From Acidimicrobiia bacterium (lineage in GTDB: Bacteria > Actinomycetota > Acidimicrobiia > Acidimicrobiales > Aldehydirespiratoraceae), in assembly GCA_003231645.1 (NCBI GenBank), contig QIIW01000008.1:1-36070 (forward strand): a stretch of DNA of 36,070 nucleotides. The letters run 5' to 3'. Of this stretch, positions 1 to 9,086 are shown in pieces. Under the pieces are notes generated by a model. The model searched no databases. It was not told the origin of the DNA and saw nothing but the letters and a program-made list of their open reading frames with translations. Positions within the stretch are counted from its first letter, which is position 1, and the number at the start of each line of letters is the position of its first letter. Position numbers and translations under genes: made by a program.

Positions 1-43
1 TACTTTACATAACGATGATTTCCGGCGTTTCTTGAGTGTGGCT

Positions 44-1570
44 TCAGTCCAGGCGACCGGTGCTCGACTCGACCGCTTCGGTGATACTCCCCGCCCGCAG
101 CAGCTCCTCAGCGGTCTGCAATTCGGGCGACAGGTATCTGTCGGGGCCGGGGCCGGCGACGTGCCCGCGCAGCGCGCCGACCGCGGCCCCGGTGGCCTCG
201 GCCGGCTCGAGCGGCGCTCGGAGGTCGACGGCCCGGGCCGCGGCGACCATCTCGACGGCCAGAATACGCCGCAGATTGTCGACCACCAGCCTCAGCTTGC
301 GCACCGCGCCCCAGGCCATCGACACGTGGTCCTCCTGCATGCCCGATGTGGGCATCGAGTCGACGCTGGCGGGTGCGGCGAGGCGTCGGTTGTGTGCACA
401 CATCGACGCCACGGTGTACTGGCCGATCATCATTCCGCTGTGGACGCCGGGATCAGCGGCGAGGAACGGCGCCAGACCGTGGTTGCGGGTCCTGTCGAGC
501 ATGCGATCGAGGCGGCGTTCGGCGATCGCTCCGACCTCGGACAGGGCGATGGCGAGGAAATCGGCTGCGAATCCGAGCGGGGCACCGTGGAAATTGCCGC
601 ACGACTCGACCCGGCCGTCGGGTAGGACCATCGGATTGTCGATGGCCGAGGCCAACTCCCGCCGGGTTACGCCGAACACGTGTTCGAGAGTGTCACGGGC
701 CGCGCCGTGAACCTGGGGGGTACAGCGGATCGAGTAGGCGTCCTGCACCCGCAGGTCGTCGCTGCGATGGCTGGCAATAATGGGTGAGCCGGAGAGCAGA
801 CGGCGCAGATTCGAAGCGCTGGCCGCCTGACCCGGGTGAGGTCGAAGGGCCTGCAGATCGGCGGCGAACGCCCGGTCGGTGGCCATCAGGGCCTCCACGG
901 TGAGTGCGGCGACGATGTCGGCCTGGGTGAGAAGTCCCGCCGCGTCGTGGACAGCCAGGCACAGCATGCCGAGGATTCCGTCGGTGCCATTGGTGAGGGC
1001 CAGGCCCTCCTTCTCGACCAGAGTGATCGGTCGGAGGCCGACCGCAGCGAGGGCGCCGGCGGCCGCCACCGCCTCACCGTTGTGATACACCGTGCCCTCC
1101 CCCAGAAGCGCCAGCGCGACGTGGGCGAGAGGTGCGAGATCCCCACTGGCACCCAGCGACCCGTATTCGGGTACGAGGGGGGTAATGCCGTTGTTGACGA
1201 GTGCCAAGAGCGCCTCGGCGACCAACGGTCGGGCTCCGCTGGCGCCGAGAGCCAACGTGCGAGCCCGCAGGAAGATCATGGCCCTCACCACCTCGGATTC
1301 GACAGGTGGGCCCATTCCCGCGGCGTGGGACCTCACCAGCGACGCTTGCAGCTCGGAGCGCTTCTCCGGCGGGATCGACACCATTGCCAACGAACCGAAA
1401 CCGGTTGACACTCCGTAGGTCGGTTCACCTTCGGCCAGGCGTTCGACGATGGCCCGGGCCGCGGCGAGCCGGTCGATGGCGCCGAGGGTGAGGACAACCT
1501 CCTCTCCTCCCCGGGCGACGGCCACGACATCTTCGATGGTCACTCCCGGTCCGTCGAGCCGGATCGTCAT
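44..1570 (-). CDS. hutH: Histidine ammonia-lyase
   Basis: Deaminates L-histidine to urocanate and ammonia, the first step of histidine degradation in the cytoplasm. The 508-residue length is normal for the family. The MIO cofactor triad Ala141-Ser142-Gly143 lies in the segment GSLGASGDLAP, and the active-site Tyr52 lies in TYGVSTGFG. The segments NGTDG, QDAYSIRC and the C-terminal MQEDHVSM are also typical. The ATG start overlaps the stop of the upstream IclR gene as ATGA, so the two are probably translationally coupled and co-transcribed. The gene diverges from hutU-hutF-hutI, which take urocanate on towards glutamate. Phenylalanine and tyrosine ammonia-lyases share the fold, but the hut context makes histidine the clear substrate. 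Confidence 0.97.
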   Translation of the reverse strand: MTIRLDGPGVTIEDVVAVARGGEEVVLTLGAIDRLAAARAIVERLAEGEPTYGVSTGFGSLAMVSIPPEKRSELQASLVRSHAAGMGPPVESEVVRAMIFLRARTLALGASGARPLVAEALLALVNNGITPLVPEYGSLGASGDLAPLAHVALALLGEGTVYHNGEAVAAAGALAAVGLRPITLVEKEGLALTNGTDGILGMLCLAVHDAAGLLTQADIVAALTVEALMATDRAFAADLQALRPHPGQAASASNLRRLLSGSPIIASHRSDDLRVQDAYSIRCTPQVHGAARDTLEHVFGVTRRELASAIDNPMVLPDGRVESCGNFHGAPLGFAADFLAIALSEVGAIAERRLDRMLDRTRNHGLAPFLAADPGVHSGMMIGQYTVASMCAHNRRLAAPASVDSMPTSGMQEDHVSMAWGAVRKLRLVVDNLRRILAVEMVAAARAVDLRAPLEPAEATGAAVGALRGHVAGPGPDRYLSPELQTAEELLRAGSITEAVESSTGRLD

Positions 1571-2286
1571 GGGGCCTCCCGGGCGTCGGTGAATGACGGT
1601 GGGCTGTCCTCGGAGGCCCCGACGAGTTCGACTTCGAGATCGTGGCGTGCTGCGACGGTGGCCTCGATGGCTCGCCCAAGCCGTGGACCGACCAGCCGAT
1701 TGGATGGACCAATCACCGAGATCGCCGCGACCGGCGTGGGTGCATCGGCGAAGATCGGTACGGCTACGGCCGTGACATCGGGCTCGACCGCACCGGTACG
1801 CACGGCCGGCGGCTCGCCGCGGTCGGTGGTGGTGAGAGCCTCCCCCACCGCCGAGCCGGCGATGGGAACGGTGTGGCCGACCCAGCCGACGTGGTGGACC
1901 GCCCTGGTGCCCTCGATGAAGGCCGTGTAGATGGCCTTGGAACCGTCGCGGATGGCGAGGTAGGTCGACTCCTCCGTCGTGGCGGTGAGCCGTTGCAGAT
2001 GGGTGTAGGCGAGTTCGGTCAGCCTGGCGTGGGGTCCGGTCGTGGTCACCCGTAGGGCCAGCCTGAGGAATCCGGGACCGGCGCAGAAGACGCCACGCTC
2101 GTCGCGATCGAGAAACCCGGCCTGCTGCATGGCCAGCAGGTGACGTAGAGCGGTGCTGACCGGCAGGTGGACCGCAGCGGCGGCCTCGGTGAGCGTGCTC
2201 CGGCCGGCCGTGACGACGTGGTCGAGCAGGGCGAGGGCCCTTCCGGCCGATCGTGGTAACTGCAAGCTCGTTGGGGGTGAATCCAT
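1567..2286 (-). CDS. IclR-family transcriptional regulator of the hut genes
   Basis: Predicted local regulator of histidine utilisation. Residues about 14-70 form the IclR winged helix-turn-helix (segments [31 protein letters not shown]). Residues about 85-235 form the effector-binding domain, with GSAVGEAL and a late [11 protein letters not shown] segment. I chose the ATG at 2286 (239 residues). A TTG at 2328 would add 14 residues, but it lies inside the predicted promoter of this gene. It is coupled to hutH by an ATGA overlap and diverges from hutU. In Corynebacterium the IclR protein HutR activates hut genes, so a similar role is plausible. Whether it activates or represses here cannot be read from the sequence. 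The likely binding site is the inverted repeat at 2317-2361. Confidence 0.9.
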   Translation of the reverse strand: MDSPPTSLQLPRSAGRALALLDHVVTAGRSTLTEAAAAVHLPVSTALRHLLAMQQAGFLDRDERGVFCAGPGFLRLALRVTTTGPHARLTELAYTHLQRLTATTEESTYLAIRDGSKAIYTAFIEGTRAVHHVGWVGHTVPIAGSAVGEALTTTDRGEPPAVRTGAVEPDVTAVAVPIFADAPTPVAAISVIGPSNRLVGPRLGRAIEATVAARHDLEVELVGASEDSPPSFTDAREAP

Positions 2287-2316
2287 GAGACTTTCACTGG
2301 GTGAAATACAAGAATC

Positions 2317-2361
2317 GGTTGTTGACAAGTTAGACCCACGGTTGGCAGACTTGCAACAACC
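2317..2361. promoter_or_regulatory. Inverted repeat in the hut divergent promoter, candidate IclR operator
   Basis: GGTTGTTG at 2317-2324 is mirrored by CAACAACC at 2354-2361. With a single extra A in the left arm the symmetry extends inward: GGTTGTTG(A)CAAGT against ACTTGCAACAACC. The arms flank 18 bases. The element overlaps a TTGACA hexamer on the plus strand (2322-2327, hutU direction) and a TTGCAA/TAACTT pair on the minus strand (regulator-hutH direction). One bound site could therefore control both operons. The assignment to the IclR protein is inferred from position. Confidence 0.5.
2327..2356 (-). promoter_or_regulatory. Predicted promoter of the IclR-hutH operon
   Basis: On the minus strand, TTGCAA (2351-2356) is followed by an 18-base spacer and TAACTT (2327-2332). 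This would start RNA near 2320 and leave a leader of about 34 bases before the ATG at 2286. It lies within the inverted repeat, as expected of an operator-controlled promoter. The match to consensus is moderate. Confidence 0.35.
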
Positions 2362-2401
2362 TCAGCTGGTCGGAGATCCAGCACGAATCGGAGCGACAAC
2401 C

Positions 2402-4060
2402 ATGGCTGAAAGGCGCACCACCGGACCCGCACCGAGAGGAGCCTCGCTCGACTGCCTCGGCTGGCCCCAGGAGGCCGCCTACCGAATGCTGCAGAACAAC
2501 CTCGATCCCGAGGTGGCCGAACGGCCAGAAGAGCTCGTGGTCTACGGCGGCACCGGTCGGGCCGCCCGTTCCTGGGCCGCCTACGACGCCATGCTGCGCA
2601 CGCTGCGGACGTTGCGCGGCGACGAGACCATGCTCGTTCAGTCGGGCCGACCCGTCGGCGTGTTCCAGACTCACGAGTGGGCGCCCCGTGTCCTCATCGC
2701 CAACTCGAACCTGGTGCCCGACTGGGCCAATTGGGACGAATTCCGTCGGCTCGAACACCAGGGCCTCACCATGTACGGTCAGATGACGGCCGGATCGTGG
2801 ATCTACATCGGCACCCAGGGGATCCTGCAGGGCACCTACGAGTGTTTCGCCGAGATCGCCCGGCGGCGCTTCGGGGGCACGCTGGCCGGCACCCTCACCA
2901 TCACCGCCGGGCTCGGCGGGATGGGAGGCGCCCAGCCGCTGGCCGTCACCATGAACGACGGGGTGGCGTTGTGCGTCGAGGTCGACCGGGGGCGGGCCGA
3001 GAGGCGCCTGGACCGCCGCTATCTCGATGAGATCGCCGACGGCTACGAGGACGCGCTCCGTCGTTGTCGCGCCGCCAAGGCCGAGAAGCGGCCGCTGTCG
3101 GTCGGGCTCATCGCCAACGCGGCCGAGATGCTCCCGCGCATGCTGGCCGACGGGGTCGATGCCGACATCGTCACTGACCAGACCTCGGCCCATGATCCGC
3201 TCTCCTATGTTCCCCATGACCTGAGCAGTGAGGCCATCGTGACTCTCAGGGCAACCGACCCCACGGAACTCACCCGCCGGGCCCGGATTTCGATGGCGGC
3301 TCATGTCGAGGCGATGGTCGGGTTCATGGACGCCGGGGCCGAGGTCTTCGACTACGGCAACAGCCTGCGGGCCGAGGCCGAGCTCGGCGGCTACGGCCGG
3401 GCGTTCGACTATCCGGGGTTCATCCCCGCCTACATCCGACCGCTGTTCTGTGAGGGCAAGGGGCCGTTTCGCTGGGTTGCGCTGTCGGGCGATCCGGCCG
3501 ATATCGCCGCCACCGACCGGGCCGTGCTCGACGAGTTTCCCGACGACGAACCGCTCCGTAGGTGGATTCGAATGGCCGGCGAGCGGGTGGCCTTCGAGGG
3601 ACTCCCCGCCCGCATCTGCTGGCTCGGCTACGGCGAACGTCACCGCCTCGGCCTCAGGTTCAACGAGATGGTGCGAAACGGCGAACTCAAGGCCCCCATC
3701 GTGATCGGCCGTGACCATCTCGACGCGGGCTCGGTGGCATCGCCCTACCGCGAGACCGAGGACATGGCCGACGGATCGGATGCCATCGCCGACTGGCCGC
3801 TGCTCAACGCCATGCTCAACGCCTCCTCGGGGGCCACTTGGGTGAGCATCCACCACGGTGGCGGAGTCGGAATCGGCCGCTCGATCCACGCTGGTCAGGT
3901 GAGCATCGCCGATGGCACCGACCTCGCGGCACAGAAGCTTGAACGGGTGCTGACCAACGACCCAGGCACCGGTGTGATGCGCCACGTCGACGCCGGCTAC
4001 GAACGGGCCGCCGAGGTCGCCGCCGAGCGTGGCGTCCGCATTCCGATGACCGAGGCCTGA
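2402..4060 (+). CDS. hutU: Urocanate hydratase (urocanase)
   Basis: Converts urocanate to 4-imidazolone-5-propionate using tightly bound NAD, the second step of histidine degradation. At 552 residues it is close to the usual 557. Hallmarks include [14 protein letters not shown] (about 124-137), the NAD-binding [10 protein letters not shown] (170-179), DQTSAHDP (259-266), FDYGNSLR, and the active-site cysteine Cys406 in LPARICW, equivalent to Cys410 of the Pseudomonas enzyme. The C-terminal [11 protein letters not shown] segment is also conserved. The ATG at 2402 was chosen because GGAG at 2390-2393 is well placed and the N-terminus then matches the family. The reading frame is open upstream but has no support there. 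It is the first gene of the plus-strand operon; the next gene starts 2 bases after its stop. Confidence 0.97.
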   Translation: MAERRTTGPAPRGASLDCLGWPQEAAYRMLQNNLDPEVAERPEELVVYGGTGRAARSWAAYDAMLRTLRTLRGDETMLVQSGRPVGVFQTHEWAPRVLIANSNLVPDWANWDEFRRLEHQGLTMYGQMTAGSWIYIGTQGILQGTYECFAEIARRRFGGTLAGTLTITAGLGGMGGAQPLAVTMNDGVALCVEVDRGRAERRLDRRYLDEIADGYEDALRRCRAAKAEKRPLSVGLIANAAEMLPRMLADGVDADIVTDQTSAHDPLSYVPHDLSSEAIVTLRATDPTELTRRARISMAAHVEAMVGFMDAGAEVFDYGNSLRAEAELGGYGRAFDYPGFIPAYIRPLFCEGKGPFRWVALSGDPADIAATDRAVLDEFPDDEPLRRWIRMAGERVAFEGLPARICWLGYGERHRLGLRFNEMVRNGELKAPIVIGRDHLDAGSVASPYRETEDMADGSDAIADWPLLNAMLNASSGATWVSIHHGGGVGIGRSIHAGQVSIADGTDLAAQKLERVLTNDPGTGVMRHVDAGYERAAEVAAERGVRIPMTEA

Positions 4061-4062
4061 CG

Positions 4063-4635
4063 TTGCCCGTTCGCAGGATAGCGATGATCGGCGATCCGGT
4101 GCTGCGCGACCGGGCGGCCGAGGTCTCGCTCCGGGATCTGGCATCGACTGAGGTTCAGTATCTGATCGACGACATGATCGACACGATGCGGCGGGCCGAC
4201 GGTGCAGGCCTCGCCGCCAATCAGGTCTCGGTTCCGAGGCGTATCGCGGTGGTCGAGGTCGTCGACAATCCTCGATACCCCTACAAGCCCCACATCCCGC
4301 TCACGGTGCTGGTCAATCCGGTGTTCGAAGCGATCGGCGACGAGATGGTCGTGGTCAACGAGGGCTGCCTGTCCGTACCGCTCAGAGGTGATGTGGAGCG
4401 CCACGTCGACATCCGACTCACGTTCCTCAACCGGTTCGGAGAACCCCAAGAGCAGGTCGTGAGGGGTCTCACCGCGGCCACCATGCAGCATGAGTGCGAC
4501 CATCTCGACGGCATCTTGTTCATCGACCGCGTCGAGGATTCCCGCACCCTCGCCACATGGCCCGAGTTCGAACTCCATCAACGCGATGCCTTCGTGTCCC
4601 GAATCACCGACTTCGTGGCGCGGCTCGGATCATGA
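4063..4635 (+). CDS. Peptide-deformylase-family metallohydrolase within the hut operon
   Basis: All three peptide deformylase motifs are present: GAGLAANQ (47-54), EGCLS (100-104) and QHECDH (142-147). Cys102, His143 and His147 should bind the metal and Glu144 should be catalytic. The 190-residue length fits the family. The TTG start is supported by GAGG at 4052-4055 and gives the usual N-terminus before IGDPVLR. It lies between hutU and hutF, and its stop overlaps the hutF start (ATGA). Housekeeping deformylases remove formyl from initiator methionine and usually sit near fmt. Here the neighbours make N-formylglutamate (HutF product) and no hutG is visible. I therefore infer it may remove the formyl group from N-formylglutamate. 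A displaced ordinary def gene is the main alternative. Confidence 0.9.
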   Translation: MPVRRIAMIGDPVLRDRAAEVSLRDLASTEVQYLIDDMIDTMRRADGAGLAANQVSVPRRIAVVEVVDNPRYPYKPHIPLTVLVNPVFEAIGDEMVVVNEGCLSVPLRGDVERHVDIRLTFLNRFGEPQEQVVRGLTAATMQHECDHLDGILFIDRVEDSRTLATWPEFELHQRDAFVSRITDFVARLGS

Positions 4636-5984
4636 CCTGTTCGGCCTTCTGGTGCGATCAGGCCTGGCGTGGCTCGTTGGCGGGCGTGGTCGAGTCGGGG
4701 GTGGTCATCGATGTCGACGACGGGGTGATCGCCGCGGTCGAGGTCGCGGTGGCCACTCCCCCGCCGGGAGCGACCGTGTTGCGGGGCTTCACGATTCCCG
4801 GTTTGGCGAATGCCCACAGTCATGCGTTCCAGCGGGCGCTGCGCGGCAGAACCGAGGGCTCCGGCGAAAATCGGACCACATTCTGGGAGTGGCGCGATCA
4901 GATGTACGCACGGGCCGCAGTGATCGATCCCGACGGGATGCATCGGTTGGCACGGGCCACCTTCGCCGAGATGGTGCTGGCGGGAATCACGGTCGTGGGA
5001 GAGTTCCACTACCTGCACAACCACGCCGACGGCACTCGCTATGACGATCCGAACGAGATGGGCGCGGCCATCCTGGCCGCGGCCGACGAAGCCGGAATCA
5101 GAATCACGCTGCTCGACACGTGCTACCTCCACGGTGGACTGGATTCCGGCCGGTACCGACCTCTGTCGAAGGTGCAACGCCGCTTTACCGACGATGACGC
5201 CGAGCAATGGGCGACGCGTGTGTCGGCCGTGGGCTGCGGACCGCAGTCGCGTGTCGGTGCCGCCATCCACTCGGTGAGGGCCGTGGATCCCGAGTCAATC
5301 GAGCAGATCGCCCTCTGGGCCGATCACCACGATGCCCCGCTGCACGCCCACGTTTCGGAGCAACCGCTCGAGAACGAGCAGTGCTTGGCGGCTCACGGCG
5401 TTTCTCCCACCGGACTGCTGCACCGTCACGGTGCACTCGGAGACCGGTTCACAGCCGTTCACGGGACCCATCTCTCGGATTCGGACGTGATGCTACTCGG
5501 TGAGGGAAGCGCCACGGTCTGCCTGTGCCCGACGACCGAACGCGACTTGGCCGACGGAATCGGCGGAGCACGGGCCATGGTCGTGAGCGGGGTCGGGTTG
5601 GCCCTCGGCAGCGATTCCCAGTCGGTGATCGACCCGTTCGAAGAGGCCAGGGCGGTCGAGCTCGATCAGCGCCTCGCCTCAGGGCAGCGTGGTCACCACT
5701 CCCCCGCTGCTCTGCTGGGCGCGGCCACCGCCGGCGGCTACCGATCGCTCGGCTGGCCCGGCGGTGGCCGGCTCGTGGCCGGCGCGCCGGCCGACTTCAC
5801 GACTCTGGCCCTGGACTCCCCGCGGATGGCCGGCCTGCGATCCTGCGATCTACTCGCCGGCGCGGTCTACGCGGCAACCGCCGCCGACGTGAGCACTGTG
5901 GTGGTCGGCGGGGCGATCGTGGTGGCCGAGGGCCACCACGATCGAATCGACGTGGCGGCCGAACTCAGGGAGGTGCTCACGTGA
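4632..5984 (+). CDS. hutF: Formimidoylglutamate deiminase
   Basis: An amidohydrolase that converts N-formimidoyl-L-glutamate to N-formyl-L-glutamate and ammonia, defining the deiminase branch of histidine degradation. The 450-residue protein has metal ligands His62 and His64 in NAHSHAFQ, His240 in HAHVSEQ, His277 in HGTH and Asp328 in LGSDSQ. The FHYLHN segment and the C-terminal GAPADF segment are typical of HutF. The ATG overlaps the stop of the deformylase-like gene (ATGA), and its own stop overlaps the hutI start (GTGA), so translation of the three genes is probably coupled. HutF makes a product that needs a deformylase to release glutamate and formate. That is why the gene before it is of interest. 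Confidence 0.93.
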   Translation: MTCSAFWCDQAWRGSLAGVVESGVVIDVDDGVIAAVEVAVATPPPGATVLRGFTIPGLANAHSHAFQRALRGRTEGSGENRTTFWEWRDQMYARAAVIDPDGMHRLARATFAEMVLAGITVVGEFHYLHNHADGTRYDDPNEMGAAILAAADEAGIRITLLDTCYLHGGLDSGRYRPLSKVQRRFTDDDAEQWATRVSAVGCGPQSRVGAAIHSVRAVDPESIEQIALWADHHDAPLHAHVSEQPLENEQCLAAHGVSPTGLLHRHGALGDRFTAVHGTHLSDSDVMLLGEGSATVCLCPTTERDLADGIGGARAMVVSGVGLALGSDSQSVIDPFEEARAVELDQRLASGQRGHHSPAALLGAATAGGYRSLGWPGGGRLVAGAPADFTTLALDSPRMAGLRSCDLLAGAVYAATAADVSTVVVGGAIVVAEGHHDRIDVAAELREVLT

Positions 5985-7138
5985 GCGCGACGGTCCTCGA
6001 CAACATCGGGCAACTCGTCACCAATTCCGACGGCATCGGGACGGGACCCGTCGGCACGATCGAGAACGCATCGGTGGTTTACGAGAACGGTGTGATCGTC
6101 GAGGTCGGGCCGGCTGGGCTGATCGGCGACGAGCGTATCGATGCCGAGGCGAGGTGCGTCCTCCCCGGGTTCGTCGACTCCCACACCCATCTGGTGTTCG
6201 CCGGCGACCGAGCGGACGAGTTCACCAGCCGGATGGCCGGGCGGCCCTACGACGGTGGCGGTATCAGGGTCACCACGGCAGCAACGAGAGCCGCTTCGAC
6301 CGATGAACTGGTGGCCGCCACCGCGGCCCGCATCGAGGAGGCCGGTCGGGCCGGCATCACCACGATCGAGATCAAGAGCGGCTACGGACTCAACGTCGTC
6401 GATGAGGCACGTGTACTCGAGGTGGCCTCGGGTTTCACTCCCGAGACCACCTTCATGGGCGCCCATCTGGTGCCCGAGGAGTTCGTCGGCCGCACGGACG
6501 ACTACGTCGATCTGGTGTGCGGTGACATGCTCAGCGCCGCGGCCCCGCACGCTCGCTGGATCGATGCCTTCTGCGAGAACGGCGCATTCGACGCCGACCA
6601 GAGCCGGGCCGTGCTCGAAGCCGGTCGGTCCGCCGGGCTGGGACTGCGCCTTCACGGTAATCAACTCGGCCACGGGCCCGGCGTGATGCTGGCGGTCGAA
6701 CTCGGATGCGCGTCGGTGGATCACTGCACCTACATGACCGATAGCGATATCGAGGCGCTGGCCGCGTCCGACACGGTCGCCACCTACCTGCCGGCCACCG
6801 ACTTCTCGACCCGCCAGCCTTACCCCGACGCCCGTCGGGCCATCGACGCCGGCGTCAGCGTCGCGATCGCCACCAACTGCAACCCCGGATCGAGCTACAC
6901 GACCTCGATGTCGCTGTGCGTGGCGCTGGCGGTACGCGACATGCTGATGACCATCGAGGAGGCGGTCAGGGCGGCAACCGTCGGCGGGGCCAAGGCACTG
7001 GGCCGCAATGACGTGGGACGGATCGAACCCGGGTGCCGGGCCGACATGATCGTGCTCGACGCGCCGAGCTACCACCACTTGGTCTACCGCCCCGGGGTGC
7101 CCCTGGTGGCGCGTACCCTCACATCGGCGATGTCGTGA
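5981..7138 (+). CDS. hutI: Imidazolonepropionase
   Basis: Hydrolyses 4-imidazolone-5-propionate to formimidoylglutamate, the third step of the pathway and the supplier of HutF. The 385-residue amidohydrolase has His68 and His70 in SHTHLVFAG, His225 in LHGNQL and His248 in SVDHCTY. The IEIKSGYGL segment (about 129-137) is typical. In the TNCNPGSS segment (298-305) an asparagine (Asn299) stands where imidazolonepropionases usually have a metal-binding aspartate (TDxNPGS). The GTG start overlaps the hutF stop as GTGA. Its 3' end overlaps the convergent phenylalanine hydroxylase gene by 20 bases, leaving no room for a separate terminator. Confidence 0.95.
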   Translation: MSATVLDNIGQLVTNSDGIGTGPVGTIENASVVYENGVIVEVGPAGLIGDERIDAEARCVLPGFVDSHTHLVFAGDRADEFTSRMAGRPYDGGGIRVTTAATRAASTDELVAATAARIEEAGRAGITTIEIKSGYGLNVVDEARVLEVASGFTPETTFMGAHLVPEEFVGRTDDYVDLVCGDMLSAAAPHARWIDAFCENGAFDADQSRAVLEAGRSAGLGLRLHGNQLGHGPGVMLAVELGCASVDHCTYMTDSDIEALAASDTVATYLPATDFSTRQPYPDARRAIDAGVSVAIATNCNPGSSYTTSMSLCVALAVRDMLMTIEEAVRAATVGGAKALGRNDVGRIEPGCRADMIVLDAPSYHHLVYRPGVPLVARTLTSAMS

Positions 7139-7964
7139 GCGCGGGTGCGTAGGTGTCCTCGTAGGACTCGGTTCCGTAGGTCTCGAAGAAGCTCCCCAGC
7201 TCGTGATGAAGCCAGTCGATCGATGGCACCGAGAACAAGACCGGCTGGAAACGCCGGACGTCGTGGTCGAGAGTGCCCATCCGACTGATGTCGAAGGGTC
7301 GGATCTCGGCCGATCTGAACCGCTCCAACTCGGCGACCGACGAGGCGAGCCCGGCACCGTATGCCCGCAGATCGCCGTCCTGTTCGACCACCCCGAACTC
7401 GAGGGTGAACCAGAAAACCCTGCTCAGGAATTGGAGACTCGCCTCGGTCGTGCATCGCCGCGAGGCCCGCCCGGCCAGATAGTGAAGATCGGCGAATGCC
7501 GGGCTGGCAAGGAGACTGACATGCCCGACGACCTCGTGGATCACGTCGGGTTCCGGTGGGTCGGGCGCCGCCGCTGGATGGCGGACGTACTGGGTCGACA
7601 TGAACGTCAGATCGGCGAGACTGCCGTAGAACGTCCGCATCGGTACGATTCCGGGCACCGGCCTCAGTCGGAACCCGGAGAGCCGGTCGAGGCGACGGCA
7701 CAACTCGGCCAGTTGGGGAACCCGGTCGTCGGGCAGATCGAGGTTCTCGGCGCCGGTCAGGAACTCGCGTGCGGCGTAGAGGTGATGAGCGAGGCGCAGA
7801 GCGGTCGCGATCTTGACCCAGACCCTGTTCTCCTCGTCGGTGTACTCGACTTCGGGAATGGGATCGCCCGGTCGCCAGCCGATGCTCATGTCGGCTATGT
7901 GCTGACGACGGGATCGGTACGTCGGATCGCTCATCCCCGGGTGCGGCAAGGGTTGCTCGTCCAT
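7119..7964 (-). CDS. phhA: Phenylalanine 4-monooxygenase (pterin-dependent aromatic amino acid hydroxylase)
   Basis: Converts phenylalanine to tyrosine using Fe(II), O2 and tetrahydropterin. The iron ligands are visible: His143 and His148 in DVIHEVVGH and Glu189 in WFTLEFG. Other family segments are RPVPGIVP and AYGAGLASS. At 281 residues it has the catalytic domain only, as in other bacteria, with no ACT regulatory domain. The ATG at 7964 directly abuts CGGAGG, too close for normal spacing. An in-frame ATG at 7934 is an alternative start. It diverges from the threonine dehydratase gene and converges on hutI with a 20-base overlap. Tyrosine or tryptophan hydroxylase activity is less likely in a bacterium. 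Confidence 0.93.
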   Translation of the reverse strand: MDEQPLPHPGMSDPTYRSRRQHIADMSIGWRPGDPIPEVEYTDEENRVWVKIATALRLAHHLYAAREFLTGAENLDLPDDRVPQLAELCRRLDRLSGFRLRPVPGIVPMRTFYGSLADLTFMSTQYVRHPAAAPDPPEPDVIHEVVGHVSLLASPAFADLHYLAGRASRRCTTEASLQFLSRVFWFTLEFGVVEQDGDLRAYGAGLASSVAELERFRSAEIRPFDISRMGTLDHDVRRFQPVLFSVPSIDWLHHELGSFFETYGTESYEDTYAPALTTSPM

Positions 7965-7983
7965 CCTCCGATGGTGCGCCTAC

Positions 7984-7998
7984 TGACGTTTTTGTCAA
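7984..7998. promoter_or_regulatory. TGAC-N6-GTCA palindrome in the phhA/dehydratase divergent gap
   Basis: TGAC at 7984-7987 mirrors GTCA at 7994-7997. Read on the minus strand the right arm with the next base gives TTGACA (7993-7998), a good -35 hexamer for phhA, although no convincing -10 follows it. The element could be an operator shared by the two divergent genes. This is inferred from position only. Confidence 0.3.
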
Positions 7999-8051
7999 CC
8001 CCCGGCGTCATGACGGCCACCGGGTGCGCGATGCTGCCCGGAGTGGACCAC

Positions 8052-9029
8052 ATGCCGTCAGACCCGGAGCCGGGATACACAACGCGGGCGGCGGCGATGT
8101 CACTGGGGGTCGATCCCGAGGCGGCCAGATCGCGGGTGGCCCGCTGGGTCAGGCGTACGCCGGTGGTCGACTCGGGCCACGGTGCGTTCGGCCTTCGTGA
8201 TTCGGTCGCGATGAAGCTCGAGTGCCTGCAATACGCGGGCTCGTTCAAGGCACGCGGCGGTTTCAACAGCGCTCTCGGAGCCGACATCCCTGCCGCCGGC
8301 CTGATCGCGGCTTCCGGAGGGAATCACGGCTTGGCGGTCGCCTACGTGGCGAACGCTCTCGGAGTGCCGGCCGAGATATTCGTGCCTCAGGCGTCCTCGC
8401 CGGTCAAGGTTCGCCGCATACGCGACCTCGGTGCCGAGGTCCATGTCGTGGGAGCGCTCTACGACGACGCACGGATTGCGTGCAACGAACGGGCGGCCGA
8501 GTCGGGGGCGCTCGACATACATCCCTACGATGCCCCGCTCACCGTGTCCGGGCAGGCCACAGCCGGCCTCGAACTGATGGAGCAGGTGTCTGATCTCGAC
8601 ACCGTGATCGTGGCGATCGGTGGCGGTGGCCTGGTGGCCGGTCTCGCCGCGGCGCTCCCGGATATCGTACGGATCGTCGGTGTCGAGCCGGAGGGGTCGG
8701 CGTGCTATCGGGCGGCCACGGAGGCCGCCAGGCCGATCGACGTCGAGATCCACAGCGTGGCCGCTGATTCGCTCGGGGCAAGAAGGCTCGGGTCGATTTC
8801 GTGGGACATCGTCAGCAATCGCGTCGAGTCGGTGCTGGTCACCGACGCCGCCATCGTCGATACCAGGATTCGTATCTGGGAAGACGCCCGGTTGGTGGTC
8901 GAACCGGGCGGGGCGACGGCCATGGCCGCCCTCACATCGGGTGCCTACGAGCCCGCCCGCGGTGAACGGGTGGCGGTCGTGGTGTGCGGATCCAACACCG
9001 ATCCCGCCGATCTGGTCGCCCGGACCTGA
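8052..9029 (+). CDS. Threonine/serine dehydratase family protein (PLP fold type II)
   Basis: Predicted to deaminate threonine or serine to the 2-oxoacid using pyridoxal phosphate. Lys66 in YAGSFKARGG should carry the cofactor. ASGGNHG (87-93) and the phosphate-binding GGGGLVAG (190-197) are also seen. The 325-residue protein has no C-terminal ACT-like regulatory domain, so it resembles catabolic dehydratases and serine racemases rather than biosynthetic IlvA. The ATG at 8052 was chosen because GGAG (8040-8043) precedes it by 8 bases. The frame is open much further upstream, but that part is the reverse complement of phhA. Its catabolic neighbours suggest an amino-acid degradation role. Exact substrate is uncertain: serine racemase or hydroxyaspartate dehydratase are alternatives. 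Confidence 0.88.
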   Translation: MPSDPEPGYTTRAAAMSLGVDPEAARSRVARWVRRTPVVDSGHGAFGLRDSVAMKLECLQYAGSFKARGGFNSALGADIPAAGLIAASGGNHGLAVAYVANALGVPAEIFVPQASSPVKVRRIRDLGAEVHVVGALYDDARIACNERAAESGALDIHPYDAPLTVSGQATAGLELMEQVSDLDTVIVAIGGGGLVAGLAAALPDIVRIVGVEPEGSACYRAATEAARPIDVEIHSVAADSLGARRLGSISWDIVSNRVESVLVTDAAIVDTRIRIWEDARLVVEPGGATAMAALTSGAYEPARGERVAVVVCGSNTDPADLVART

Positions 9030-9086
9030 CTTACCGGTCGGTCGGTGCAACAATCTGGTTCACGCATCGAATCAGGAGGAGTCGAG

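Noticed and set aside
1..43. AT-richer bases at the left edge
   Set aside because: Too short to judge; no gene, hairpin or promoter can be supported.
2330..4144. 604-codon open frame on the minus strand
   Set aside because: It is antisense to hutU, has no family signature and is rich in Gly, His, Arg and Pro. It is a shadow frame of a GC-rich gene.
5867..7357. 496-codon minus-strand open frame across hutF-hutI
   Set aside because: It is antisense to two certain genes and lacks any recognisable domain.
7203..8051. Long upstream extension of the dehydratase frame
   Set aside because: This part is the reverse complement of phhA. The ATG at 8052 has a good ribosome site and begins just before the family domain.
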